DNA of 64,000 nt from Caenispirillum bisanense (GTDB lineage Bacteria; Pseudomonadota; Alphaproteobacteria; Rhodospirillales; Rhodospirillaceae), in the NCBI RefSeq assembly GCF_900230255.1, contig NZ_OCNJ01000009.1:1-64000 (forward strand). Direction: 5' to 3'. Position 1 is the first letter of the stretch. Each line of letters starts with the position of its first letter. Both the position numbers and the translations under genes were made by a program. Below the pieces are notes generated by a model that had not been told where the DNA came from, made no database searches, and worked only from the letters and a program-made list of their open reading frames with translations. Positions 9,107 to 19,100 of this stretch are shown here, piece by piece.

Positions 9107-10192
9107 ATGTACCTGCAGCTCCACCTGCTCACCAGCTACCCGCCGTCGAACCTCAACCGCGACGACATGGGCCGGCCCAAGGCGGCGACCATGGGCGGGG
9201 CGCCGCGGCTGCGGGTGTCGTCGCAGTCGCTCAAGCGGGCGTGGCGCACCTCCGCCATCTTCCAGGAGCACCTGGACGGCGCCCTGTCGACCCGTACCCG
9301 CCGCATGGCCGGCGAGGTGCTGACCCGGCTCACCGCCCAGGGGGTGGAGGAGAAGGTGGCGACCGCGTCGGCGGAGGCCATCGGCAAGGCGCTCTACGGC
9401 AAGGTGGATCCGAAGGAGAAGTTCCAGGCCGGTCAGCTCGCCTTCATCGGCCCGGCGGAACGGGCCGCCGTCGATGCCCTGGTGGCCGAGGTGGTGAAGA
9501 CCGGCAAGGCGGTGGACGAGAAGACGGCCCTCGGCGTCGTCAAGGAGGCTCATCAGGGCGCCGACATCGCCCTGTTCGGCCGCATGCTGGCGGCGCGGCC
9601 GCACTTCAACGTCGAGGCGGCGGTGGACGTCGCCCACGCCATCACCGTCCACAAGGCGGTGATCGAGGACGACTTCTTCACGGCGGTGGACGACCTTCAG
9701 ACCCGTGCGGAAGAGGACGACGCCGGTTCCGGCGCCGGCTTCATGGGGGAAACCGGCTTCGGGGCCGGCCTCTACTACCTCTATCTCTGCATCAACCGCC
9801 GTCTGCTGGTGGAGAACCTGGGCGGCGACGAGGCGCTGGCCGACACCGCCGTGCGGGCGCTCGCCGAGGCGGCCGCCAAGGTCGGCCCCGGCGGCAAGCG
9901 CACCAGCTTCGGCAGCCACGCCTACGCCCTGGTGGTGCTGGCCGAGCGCGGCCCCATGCTGCCGCGCAGCCTGTCGACCGCCTTCCTCAAGCCGGTCGGC
10001 GGCACCGACATGCTGCCGACGGCGACGGCGGCCCTGCTGACCACCGCCGAGAGCATGGACCGCGCCTACGGCGCCACGGCGGAGGACCGCTATCTGCTCG
10101 ATGTCGCCGGCGGCGGCGGGTCGCTCGCCGGGCTGATCGGCTTCCTCGGCGGCGAGGCCGGCAACCGGACGCCCGCTCCGGCCGCGGCCTGA
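9107..10192 (+). CDS. cas7e: Cascade backbone Cas7e (Cse4/CasC)
   Basis: A 361-residue RAMP protein that forms the six-subunit crRNA-binding backbone of Cascade. The N-terminus MYLQLHLLTSYPPSNLNRDD followed by GRPKAATMGG and SSQSLKRAWR is diagnostic for Cse4. An ATG at 9098 is also in frame, but the AGGG motif fits a start at 9107 better and removes three atypical residues. Gly-rich and Ala-rich C-terminal blocks match the family. It is separated from cas11 by 34 bp and followed by cas5e after 5 bp. Confidence 0.94.
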   Translation: MYLQLHLLTSYPPSNLNRDDMGRPKAATMGGAPRLRVSSQSLKRAWRTSAIFQEHLDGALSTRTRRMAGEVLTRLTAQGVEEKVATASAEAIGKALYGKVDPKEKFQAGQLAFIGPAERAAVDALVAEVVKTGKAVDEKTALGVVKEAHQGADIALFGRMLAARPHFNVEAAVDVAHAITVHKAVIEDDFFTAVDDLQTRAEEDDAGSGAGFMGETGFGAGLYYLYLCINRRLLVENLGGDEALADTAVRALAEAAAKVGPGGKRTSFGSHAYALVVLAERGPMLPRSLSTAFLKPVGGTDMLPTATAALLTTAESMDRAYGATAEDRYLLDVAGGGGSLAGLIGFLGGEAGNRTPAPAAA

Positions 10193-10197
10193 CGGGC

Positions 10198-10941
10198 ATG
10201 GCGGCGACCTTCCTTCTCGCCCGGCTCTACGGCCCGCTGTGCGCCTGGGGCGGCCCGGCGGTGGGCGAGCTGCGCCCGACCGGCGAAACACCCACGCGCT
10301 CGGCCCTGCTCGGGCTGGTCGGGGCCTGCCTCGGCCTGCGCCGCGACGACGCCGAGGCGCAGGCGGCACTCGCCGCCGGCTACGGTGTCGCCGTGCGGGT
10401 GGATGCGCCGGGGCGGCGCCTGGAGGACTACCACACCGTCCAGGCGCCCAAGGCGCGCAAGGGGTTCGAGCCGGCCTCCCGCCGGGCCGAACTGCTCGAC
10501 GTGGACGAGGACGACATCGAGACCATGGTCACCCGCCGCGGCTACCTCATGGACGCGGTGTATACGGTGGCGTGGTGGCGGCGCGCCGCCGCCCGCTGGT
10601 CGCTGGAGGAGATCGCCGAGGCCATGCGCCGGCCGGTCTTCGTGCCCTACCTCGGCCGCAAGAGCTGCCCGCTCGGCCTGCCGCTGGCGCCGCTGCCGTC
10701 GCAGGCGGCGGACCTGGGGACGGCCCTGGCGGAGTTGGACGCCGCCGTGCCCGATCCCGATCCGCTGGCGGCGCTGCTCGAGCCCGGCCCGCGGCTGCTG
10801 GTGTGGGACGTCGATCCGCCGGGCGGCGACCCGGTCGCGCCGCAGCGCGTGACGCTCCGCCGCGACGCCCCCGCCGACCGCGCCCGCTGGCAGTTCGCCG
10901 AGCGCCCGGAGAACGCCGCCCAGTGGGAGCCGGCGCCATGA
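10198..10941 (+). CDS. cas5e: Cascade subunit Cas5e (CasD)
   Basis: A 247-residue RAMP protein that caps the 5' handle of the crRNA and contacts Cas8e. The opening MAATFLLARLYGPLCAWG, then GETPTRSALLGLVGACLGL, matches the Cas5e pattern, as do DYHTVQAP and a mid-protein RGYLMDAVYTVAWW block. The segment PYLGRKSCPLGLPL is also characteristic. The stop overlaps the cas6e start (ATGA at 10938), so the genes are translationally coupled. Nothing suggests loss of function. Confidence 0.93.
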   Translation: MAATFLLARLYGPLCAWGGPAVGELRPTGETPTRSALLGLVGACLGLRRDDAEAQAALAAGYGVAVRVDAPGRRLEDYHTVQAPKARKGFEPASRRAELLDVDEDDIETMVTRRGYLMDAVYTVAWWRRAAARWSLEEIAEAMRRPVFVPYLGRKSCPLGLPLAPLPSQAADLGTALAELDAAVPDPDPLAALLEPGPRLLVWDVDPPGGDPVAPQRVTLRRDAPADRARWQFAERPENAAQWEPAP

Positions 10942-11618
10942 TCATCAGCCGCATCCGCCTGTCGAACAGCCCCTCGGCCGGCTCGCTGTTCCGCCTGCTC
11001 GGCGATCGCCTGGGGGCTTACGAGAGCCATCGTCTGGTGTGGGCCCTGTTCGCCGACGACCCGGACAAGCCGCGCGACTTCCTCTATCGCCTGGACTGGA
11101 AGGCCGGCCGGCCGGAGATCATCACCGTCTCCGCCGAGCCGCCGCAGGACCACCACAACCTCTTCGAGATCGAGAGCAAGCCCTACGCCCCCGTCCTCCG
11201 CCCCGGCGACCGGCTGGCCTTCATGGTGCGCGTCAACCCCGTGTGGCGGAAGGAGGTGGACGGCCGCCGCCGCAAGGTCGACGTGGTGATGGACGGCGTC
11301 CACGCCCGCCGCGCCGCCAGCGACACCAAGCCCGACCGCCTGGAGGTCGCCCGCGCCGTCCTGCCGGGGTGGCTCGACCGCCAGGGCGAGCGCGACGGCT
11401 TCCGCCTGGCGCCCGAGGCGCTGCTGGTCGAGACCTACGACCGGGTGGAGTTCGTCAGCAGTACCCGTCGCCGCATCACCCTCGCCGGTTGCGACCTGCG
11501 CGGCGAGCTGACGGTCACCGACCCGGACGCCTTCCTCCGCATGCTGTTCGAGGGCCTGGGCGCGTCCAAGGCCTTCGGCTACGGCCTCGTGCTGGTGCGC
11601 CGGCCGCTCGGGATGTGA
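10938..11618 (+). CDS. cas6e: crRNA endoribonuclease Cas6e (Cse3/CasE)
   Basis: A 226-residue RAMP nuclease that cuts the CRISPR transcript at the base of the repeat hairpin and stays bound to the 3' end. The expected catalytic His lies in AYESH31RLVWALF. The Gly-rich loop near the C-terminus reads GLGASKAFGYGLVLVRR, typical of Cas6. There is a single cas6e for two arrays with different repeat loops (GCGA and ACGC) but the same stem, so one enzyme probably processes both. It overlaps cas5e by 4 bp. Confidence 0.94.
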   Translation: MIISRIRLSNSPSAGSLFRLLGDRLGAYESHRLVWALFADDPDKPRDFLYRLDWKAGRPEIITVSAEPPQDHHNLFEIESKPYAPVLRPGDRLAFMVRVNPVWRKEVDGRRRKVDVVMDGVHARRAASDTKPDRLEVARAVLPGWLDRQGERDGFRLAPEALLVETYDRVEFVSSTRRRITLAGCDLRGELTVTDPDAFLRMLFEGLGASKAFGYGLVLVRRPLGM

Positions 11619-11620
11619 CC

Positions 11621-12812
<1,192 letters not shown>

Positions 12813-12883
12813 CGCCGACGCGCGAATCCCGGTAGAATTTCGCGTTCTTTAAAATCGTTGACGATCAATCACTTGCAGTAAGA
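12813..12883 (+). promoter_or_regulatory. Leader of CRISPR array 2
   Basis: About 70 bp between the cas2 stop and the first repeat. Its last 50 bp align ungapped with the array 1 leader (shared CGTTCTT, AAAATCGT, AAGAGTG). It is A/T richer than the neighbourhood. The conservation argues that both arrays were fed by the same Cas1-Cas2 machinery. Confidence 0.75.
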
Positions 12884-14132
12884 GTGTTCCCCGCACGCGC
12901 GGGGATGAACCGTATCCGGTCACCCGCGAGGGCGATCCCATTGTGTGTTCCCCGCACGCGCGGGGATGAACCGTCCCTCACGGCCTCGACAACGGCTTCC
13001 GCCCGCGTGTTCCCCGCACGCGCGGGGATGAACCGGCGCGCAAGACCGACTGGATGGCGACGTGGCGGTGTTCCCCGCACGCGCGGGGATGAACCGCCTC
13101 GCGACAGGTGGTGGACGCCGGAGGAGATGTGTTCCCCGCACGCGCGGGGATGAACCGGCGTGCAGAGCTGGCTCCAGTACGCCCAATCGCGTGTTCCCCG
13201 CACGCGCGGGGATGAACCGTCCACCCGCCACGCCAGCGGATAGGTGCGGGTGTGTTCCCCGCACGCGCGGGGATGAACCGGAGCGCTGCTGGGGCACCTG
13301 CCGCAACGTCTCGCGTGTTCCCCGCACGCGCGGGGATGAACCGCTCATCGCAGCCCGCATCATGGCGAAGGAGGACGTGTTCCCCGCACGCGCGGGGATG
13401 AACCGGGGTCGTAGACCACGTCGCCGGGGTTGCTGTAGTGTTCCCCGCACGCGCGGGGATGAACCGACGCATGGCGAGTTCGGCCCGACCGAGGCCGCGT
13501 GTTCCCCGCACGCGCGGGGATGAACCGGCCTGATCCACCGCGACCGCGGGACGCGAGATGTGTTCCCCGCACGCGCGGGGATGAACCGCGGTTGGTGGAG
13601 CGGGGTGAGGTCATCTTGGCGTGTTCCCCGCACGCGCGGGGATGAACCGCGCGCCCTTGGCCGGGTTCGCGTTGTTCAGGTGTGTTCCCCGCACGCGCGG
13701 GGATGAACCGTTTTGGGGTCGAGCATGACGAAAAAAACACCGCGTGTTCCCCGCACGCGCGGGGATGAACCGGAGAGCAGCCCGATGGCCGCCCGCCAGA
13801 CCACCCGTGTTCCCCGCACGCGCGGGGATGAACCGGCGTGGCAGAAGGCGAACAGCACCTTCAGGGCGTGTTCCCCGCACGCGCGGGGATGAACCGTCGG
13901 CGGTGTACCCGCAGCGGCGGCCGGCCTTGTTCCCCGCACGCGCGGGGATGAACCGCGGCCTTTGACGACCTCGCCATGCGCATCATCGTGTTCCCCGCAC
14001 GCGCGGGGATGAACCGGAGGCGGCGCAGGAGGCGGGCGCGAAGAAGCTGTGTTCCCCGCACGCGCGGGGATGAACCGAACCTGTCGCTCAGGCCCAGGAT
14101 CGCGAGGGCGGTGTTCCCCGCACGCGCGGGGA
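12884..14132 (+). CRISPR. Type I-E CRISPR array 2, 20 full repeats plus one truncated
   Basis: Repeats of 29 bp, starting GTGTTCCCC and ending GGGGATGAACCG, with stem CCCCGC/GCGGGG and loop ACGC (array 1 has GCGA). Nearly all repeats are identical; only repeat 18 (13927) starts TTG instead of GTG. There are 20 spacers, mostly 32 nt. The twenty-first repeat, from 14111, keeps only 22 bp before it runs into the end of an IS256-type element, so any older spacers beyond it are lost. Spacer 12 (13589-13620) nearly matches spacer 11 of array 1. Confidence 0.98.
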
Positions 14133-14264
14133 GGGAGTGTCCCCGGAGGTGGTGTAAGAGCACGCGAACGGGGATGATGGCGGAGGGCGCGTGGCGCCCG
14201 GAGGCACCATCCCCGGGCGGCCCCGAGCCTGGGGCGGTCATCGTCGATCTCCGGTAGGCTGAGG

Positions 14265-14975
14265 TTGCGACAAACTGCAACCCACGGAGACCAACCGATG
14301 ACCATGGACAGGATGGTCCTTGCCGAGCTTCTTGAGAAGGGTTCCGACAGCGGCCTGCTGCGGGAGATGATCTCGTTCGTCGCCCAGCGGCTGATGGACT
14401 GCGAGGTCGAGGCCGTCTGCAACGCCCAGCCGAACGAGCGCACGCCCGAGCGCACCAACTCGCGCAATGGCTACCGCGATCGCTTGTGGCAGACCCGGGC
14501 CGGGGCGATCGCGCTGAAGATCCCCAAGCTCCGCCAGGGCAGCTATTTCCCGCCTTCCTTGAGCCGGGGCGCATCGCCGAGAAAGCCCTGGCGGCGATGA
14601 TCCAGGAAGCCGGAGCCTGCCCTCGGGCTTGACCCGAGGGTCCACGGCGTCTCGACGCGCTCGGTGGACGACCTGGTGAAGGCGATGGGGATGACCGGGA
14701 TCTCGAAAAGCCAGGTTTCCCGCCTGTGCGAGGACATCGACGACAGGGGCGGCACCTTTCTGGAGCGGCCGATCGAGGGCGACTGGCCCTATATCTGGAT
14801 CGACGCCACCTACGTGAAGGTGCGCGAGGCCGGGCGCATCGTCTCGGTGCCGATGATAATCGCCGTGGGCGTCAATACCGACGGCCGCCGCGAGGTGCTG
14901 GGCATGGCCAGCGGACCTCAGCCCGCCGAAGACGACGCGGATGCCGGCGCTCTTACACCACTCCCCGGGACATGA
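14265..14975 (+). pseudogene. IS256-family transposase remnant
   Basis: The first part encodes MDRMVLAELLEKGSD, then NSRNGYRDRLWQTRAGAIALKIPKLRQGSYFPP, the conserved N-terminal region of IS256 transposases. A one-base loss near 14555 (one T missing from the expected CCTTTCCTTGAG) throws it out of frame. About 30 bp of foreign palindrome at 14611-14640 then interrupts the MIQEA-YVHGVSTRSV junction. The frame resumes as VHGVSTRSVDDLVKAMGMTGISKSQVSRLCEDID and DWPYIWIDATYVKVRE, which holds the first catalytic Asp. It ends at the right inverted repeat with the second Asp and Glu missing. Three independent lesions make it certainly inactive. Confidence 0.85.
14620..14640. repeat. Small palindromic repeat inserted in the transposase
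   Basis: CCCTCGGG (14620-14627) pairs with CCCGAGGG (14633-14640) around the loop CTTGA. On the minus strand it reads as the peptide DPRVKPEG, a signature seen in mobile palindromic repeats of many alphaproteobacteria (from memory). Here it interrupts an IS256 transposase, showing that the repeat moved after the IS was in place. Confidence 0.6.
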
Positions 14976-15049
14976 CCTCGCAGGGTCGAATTCGGCCGAA
15001 CGCTACAACTCGCCAGGGCGTCCTGGCGGCGCTGGCGGGAATAGAGTCT

Positions 15050-16153
15050 TCACCGCACTGCAGCCCGCTCCTCCCTCAGCGCCGATCGACACAGTAGCCG
15101 AATATCTTCGGGTTCCAAAAATTCCTGATCGACCGCGTGATCCCCGCACAAAGCCAGCAGCCGATTGATGATCGCCTCGCCGCCGGTCCAGGCGAGTTGC
15201 ATGGGCTTCCCACTCAGGTCGCTGTAGGGATGGCCGCCGCCCTGGCTCAACAGGTCGATCATCGGCTGCATCAGGGCGCTCAGCCTGATGTGGGGCACCT
15301 GGGACCGGATGCGGTGGAATATTTGCAGGCCTGCCTTATCCAGGTCGCCCCAGTGGAAAAGGGCTGGATGCCGTAGCAAGGCCTCAAGCGGCGGCGGCGT
15401 GCCTTCGCGGACAACTGGGGCGCAGGTCCACGGATTCTCCACCCCATCTGCCAAGCGTTGGCCGCCAGCCTCGGGCGCGGACAGGGCAAAGCCGAACGCC
15501 GCCACCCAAACCACCGGTAGGTCGCGTGTCGCGGCCATGGCGCGTTCGAAGGCGGCCGGGTTCTCCACCAGGACGACGGCCTCCGGGGTGGCCGGACCGG
15601 CGAGCATGATATAGTTAGGCAGCCGCGGCAGGGCGGCCATGTTTATACCCAATGCATGAAGGGCGGGGGCCGGAAGGTTCTGCAGAAGCTTCGAGGACGC
15701 CAGCGGTCCGACGGCACTGGCCAGCGGCAGGAGCATGTCGGCGGGCTTTGTGCGGCGGATCGTCTCGATCGTCGCGATCAGCGCGTCGAACCGGTCAACC
15801 GGCCAATCGGACAGCTTCGGATAGAACAGGTAATAGGCGGTGCGATCGGCGTCATCGGCGACCATCCGCAGGACCGTCTCGCGCCAAGCCTGTTCCGCGT
15901 CCCCGAGTACCGCCTCCGGTGGCGGGGTGATCGTCACGCGGCTGACGGGCCAGGTCGTGCCGAATTCGCAGTCGATCACGCTGTCCATTTTTAGCTGCTT
16001 CATCGCGTCGTTCAGCACGGCGCGGCTTTTGATGCCGGTGGCCTTCACGAGCTGCCCGTGCAGCGTCCCGGCGTTGACGTAGGTGGCTCCACCGGCGCGC
16101 TTGCGGTGAAAGAATGCCGCGACCCGGGCCACATCCTCCTTGCGCGCCAGCAT
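15050..16153 (-). CDS. jetD: JetD-like Toprim nuclease of a Wadjet system (DUF2220 type)
   Basis: A 367-residue protein with an N-terminal winged-helix-like region and a C-terminal DUF2220/Toprim-like domain. Toprim marks are visible: VVLVENPAAFERAM (catalytic Glu), FHWGDLDKAGLQIFHRI (the DxD pair) and DQEFLEPED near the end. In Wadjet and MksBEFG systems this subunit is the topo VI-like nuclease that cleaves plasmid DNA. It is the last gene of the operon, starting 4 bp after the jetC stop. All expected acidic residues are present, so the nuclease looks active. Confidence 0.85.
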   Translation of the reverse strand: MLARKEDVARVAAFFHRKRAGGATYVNAGTLHGQLVKATGIKSRAVLNDAMKQLKMDSVIDCEFGTTWPVSRVTITPPPEAVLGDAEQAWRETVLRMVADDADRTAYYLFYPKLSDWPVDRFDALIATIETIRRTKPADMLLPLASAVGPLASSKLLQNLPAPALHALGINMAALPRLPNYIMLAGPATPEAVVLVENPAAFERAMAATRDLPVVWVAAFGFALSAPEAGGQRLADGVENPWTCAPVVREGTPPPLEALLRHPALFHWGDLDKAGLQIFHRIRSQVPHIRLSALMQPMIDLLSQGGGHPYSDLSGKPMQLAWTGGEAIINRLLALCGDHAVDQEFLEPEDIRLLCRSALREERAAVR

Positions 16154-16157
16154 CGGC

Positions 16158-19100
16158 CTAGCTCGCCGCCAGCGTGTTGACGGCGCGCAGGCTCGTGGTG
16201 CGGACGCGGCCGTTGTTCGGCTTCGGCACGCCCTCGATCATTACGAGGCTGGTCTTCCGGTTACCACCTTCCTCGTCGCTGTCGATGTGGCGGCCGTTGA
16301 GGCAGGTGGGAAAGAACTCCCAGTCGTTGCGATAGTAGGGCGAATGGATCAGCCCGATCAGCTGGAAATTCCCCTTGATCTCCTTCATGGCGTCGAGGCT
16401 TTCGGCGATCAGCCCGGGCTCGGAAAGGTCACTGAACAAGCCGTCCACGATGATGATCGACTGGGCGGCGGCGGCGGCCTTGCGCCTGTGCGCGCCGGTC
16501 AGGTGGCTGGTCTCCCGTTCGACGGCGAAGGCCGCCAACTTGATGGCCCACAGAAGGTTCAGTGCCGTGGACTGGCCGCCGGAAATGCCCTCCTTGATGA
16601 GCGGGAACTCGGTTCCGCCGCGCATGAGGGGGTGGCGGACGTGGATGCGGGCAGATGGGAAAAGGTTGTCGTGCAAGTCGTCGCGAATGCTGGTGCGGAA
16701 GCTGTCGCTGAACACGTCCCCCTGTGCCCGGCCCTTGGCGGCGTCTTCTTCGTGGCGCTGCTTGCGCACCTCCACCCGTTCTATGATGTCTTTGACCATC
16801 GATGCGATCGCCTCGTCGGATGCGACCTCGTCGTCGACCAGCAGGAAGGTGGCGCCGTCGCCCTTTTGCAGGACCCGCCGCAGGGTGGCGATGGACTGGG
16901 CCGCGATGGAGGACTGGTTCTGAAGCGTCTGCTGCAGGGTGTCCCGGTTGCGGGCCTCGGCCGACTGGGCCGCCGAAAGTAGGCTTTTCTGCCGGGTCAG
17001 GGCGACGTCCTGCTCTTTGAACAGGCGGTCGATCGCGCGCGGCTCGTTCTCCGCCTCCGCGATGCGCTGAAGGATGCCCTCGAAACCTGTCGGCAGCCTT
17101 TCGCGCAGGCCCGCCAGACGGCCCCTCAGGTGATGCGCGTAGTCCCTGTACGCGGCCTCGCGTTTGTCCTGCGCCGCCAGAAGGCGCGCGGACAGCGCGG
17201 GCAGGTCCGCCGCCCGAGCGCGTTCCACGATGTCATGCATGGCCGAGGCGATGGCCTCTGGGGTGACGTCGCTGGGGCCATCCTTCCCGACTGGCTGGGC
17301 CAGGGACATGATCTCCGCCGCGACGCCCCCGACCGGCGCCGATTCGACGTCCACTCGCAGCACGGGATCGCTGTAGACCTTCCGGATTTCCGGATGGATG
17401 TCGAGAAGCTGGCGGATGCCGAAGTCGTATTTCTCCAGGCGTTGGCGCGCCGTGGCATGACGGTCCTCGGCAATCAGACGGTCGGCCTCCAGGGCTCGAA
17501 GGCGGTCCCGACGCCGCGTGACCGAGGCTTGAAGCTCGCCCCGTTCCTTGATGATGCGCGCGCGCTCATCGCCGCCGCCGGCGGCGATGAAGCCGGCGGC
17601 CTTTTCGAAGGGCAGGGCGGCGCGGTGGCGGGCCGCGGTCGTGCGGGCCTCGGCGCGCGCCTTGTCGGCGGGATAGGCCCGCAGGAACGCCGGACCGCCA
17701 TCACCCTCGAACTTGATCGCGGCCTGAAGCGGTTCCTGCCACTCGCTGCGGGCGGCGCTCGCTTGCCGAAGGTGGTCGTTGGCGCGGTTGGTCGCCGTTC
17801 GGGCCGCGTCCCGCGCCCGGTGAATGCCGCTGGTGATGGCCTTGCCCAGGTCGAGCCGCCGCTCGAAGCCATGGACGCGCCGCTGGGCGCTCTCGAGCGC
17901 GGGCAACCCACCCTCCGCGAGAAAGTCGGCCGCCTGCGTGCACCGCTCCCGCCATGTGGTGATGGCGTCGCGCGCCCGGTCGCGGGCCTCGCCGAGGGTT
18001 TCCTCGGCCGCTTGCGCCTCGTCAAGGCGTTCAGCGGCCCACTCCTGTTGCGCCTTGAACGTGGCCGCGGCGTCCAGGGCGGCTGCGTGCCGGGCGCGGC
18101 ATTGTTCGTGGTGAGTGGTCCCGCCGGCGGCGGCATAGGCGGCGGCGCGCCTGGATAGGCCGATGAGGTCGGGCGTGAGAAGACCGTCGAGAACCGCGAC
18201 GCGCCGTTCTGCCTCGACCATCTCCGTCTTCGCGCGGTCGGCCTTGGCGACGGCGTCCTCGGCCACGGCGCGCGCCGCCTGCCGGGCCTGCACGACGGCA
18301 TAGGCATCGTCGGCGATGACGGCCCGGGCGTCCTCGAGCTCTTCGATCTGCTCCGACAGCCTTTCAATGGCGGCTTCGAAGTCCGCGATGCGCCGCGCCA
18401 CGGCCGCCGGATCGATGAGGAGGTCGACGGTCGGCGTGCGAATGCCCGACAGCAGCAGGCTGTGCAGCAGCCCTGCCCGGCTGACCGGCATGCCGTCCGC
18501 CAGCGCGATGCGCTCGACCTCCGCCCGCAGGAGGACGGGGACCGGGATGTCCGCGTCGGCGATGTGCCGCGCCGCCTGGGCCGCCGCCTCGGCATCGTCG
18601 AATACGGGCGCATGAAGGATGGCCGACAGGGCGGACAGCAGGGCTTCCTTGCGCGCCGGCGCCGTGTCCGCCGCGTCCAGCACCTTGTGGAGTGGCTGGT
18701 AACTGTCGACGCCGATCAGGCGCTCGACCTCCAGGTCCACCGACGACGGCGCCAGCTTGGTATCCCGCAGCTTTTGCAGCTGCCGGGCCTTGATGTCACG
18801 GTCCTTTTCCAGGTCCTTGATCCTGATCGCGATCACCTCGCGGCGGCGCACGATGTCCTGCAGCCAGGTTTGCGGCTTCGTGCCCGGATGGGCGGCGGTG
18901 AAGGCGTCCAGCGCCGTCACCAACGGCTCCAGGTCCTCCAGCTGTGCGGCCGCCGTTATCCCTTTCTGCCGCGCCGCCTTGTGCTGGCCTTCCAGCCGGT
19001 CCTGGTATCCCTCGGGGGCTTCCGTCGGGACGCGGATGGCGAAGGCCTCCGCGTCCGCCGCGAGGGAATCCAGCCTCGCAAGCTCCTCGGCCAGCGTGCG

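Larger units (their letters stand above)
14132..14976 (+). mobile_element. Degenerate IS256-family element
   Basis: Inverted repeats mark the ends: the left end near 14135-14162 contains GTGGTGTAAGAGC, and its inverse GCTCTTACACCAC is at 14948-14960. About 845 bp remain, against the usual 1.2-1.3 kb for IS256 elements. The transposase inside is broken and lacks its C-terminal half. The left end truncates the last repeat of CRISPR array 2. The right end lies about 70 bp from the jetD stop codon. I see no target duplication. Confidence 0.8.
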
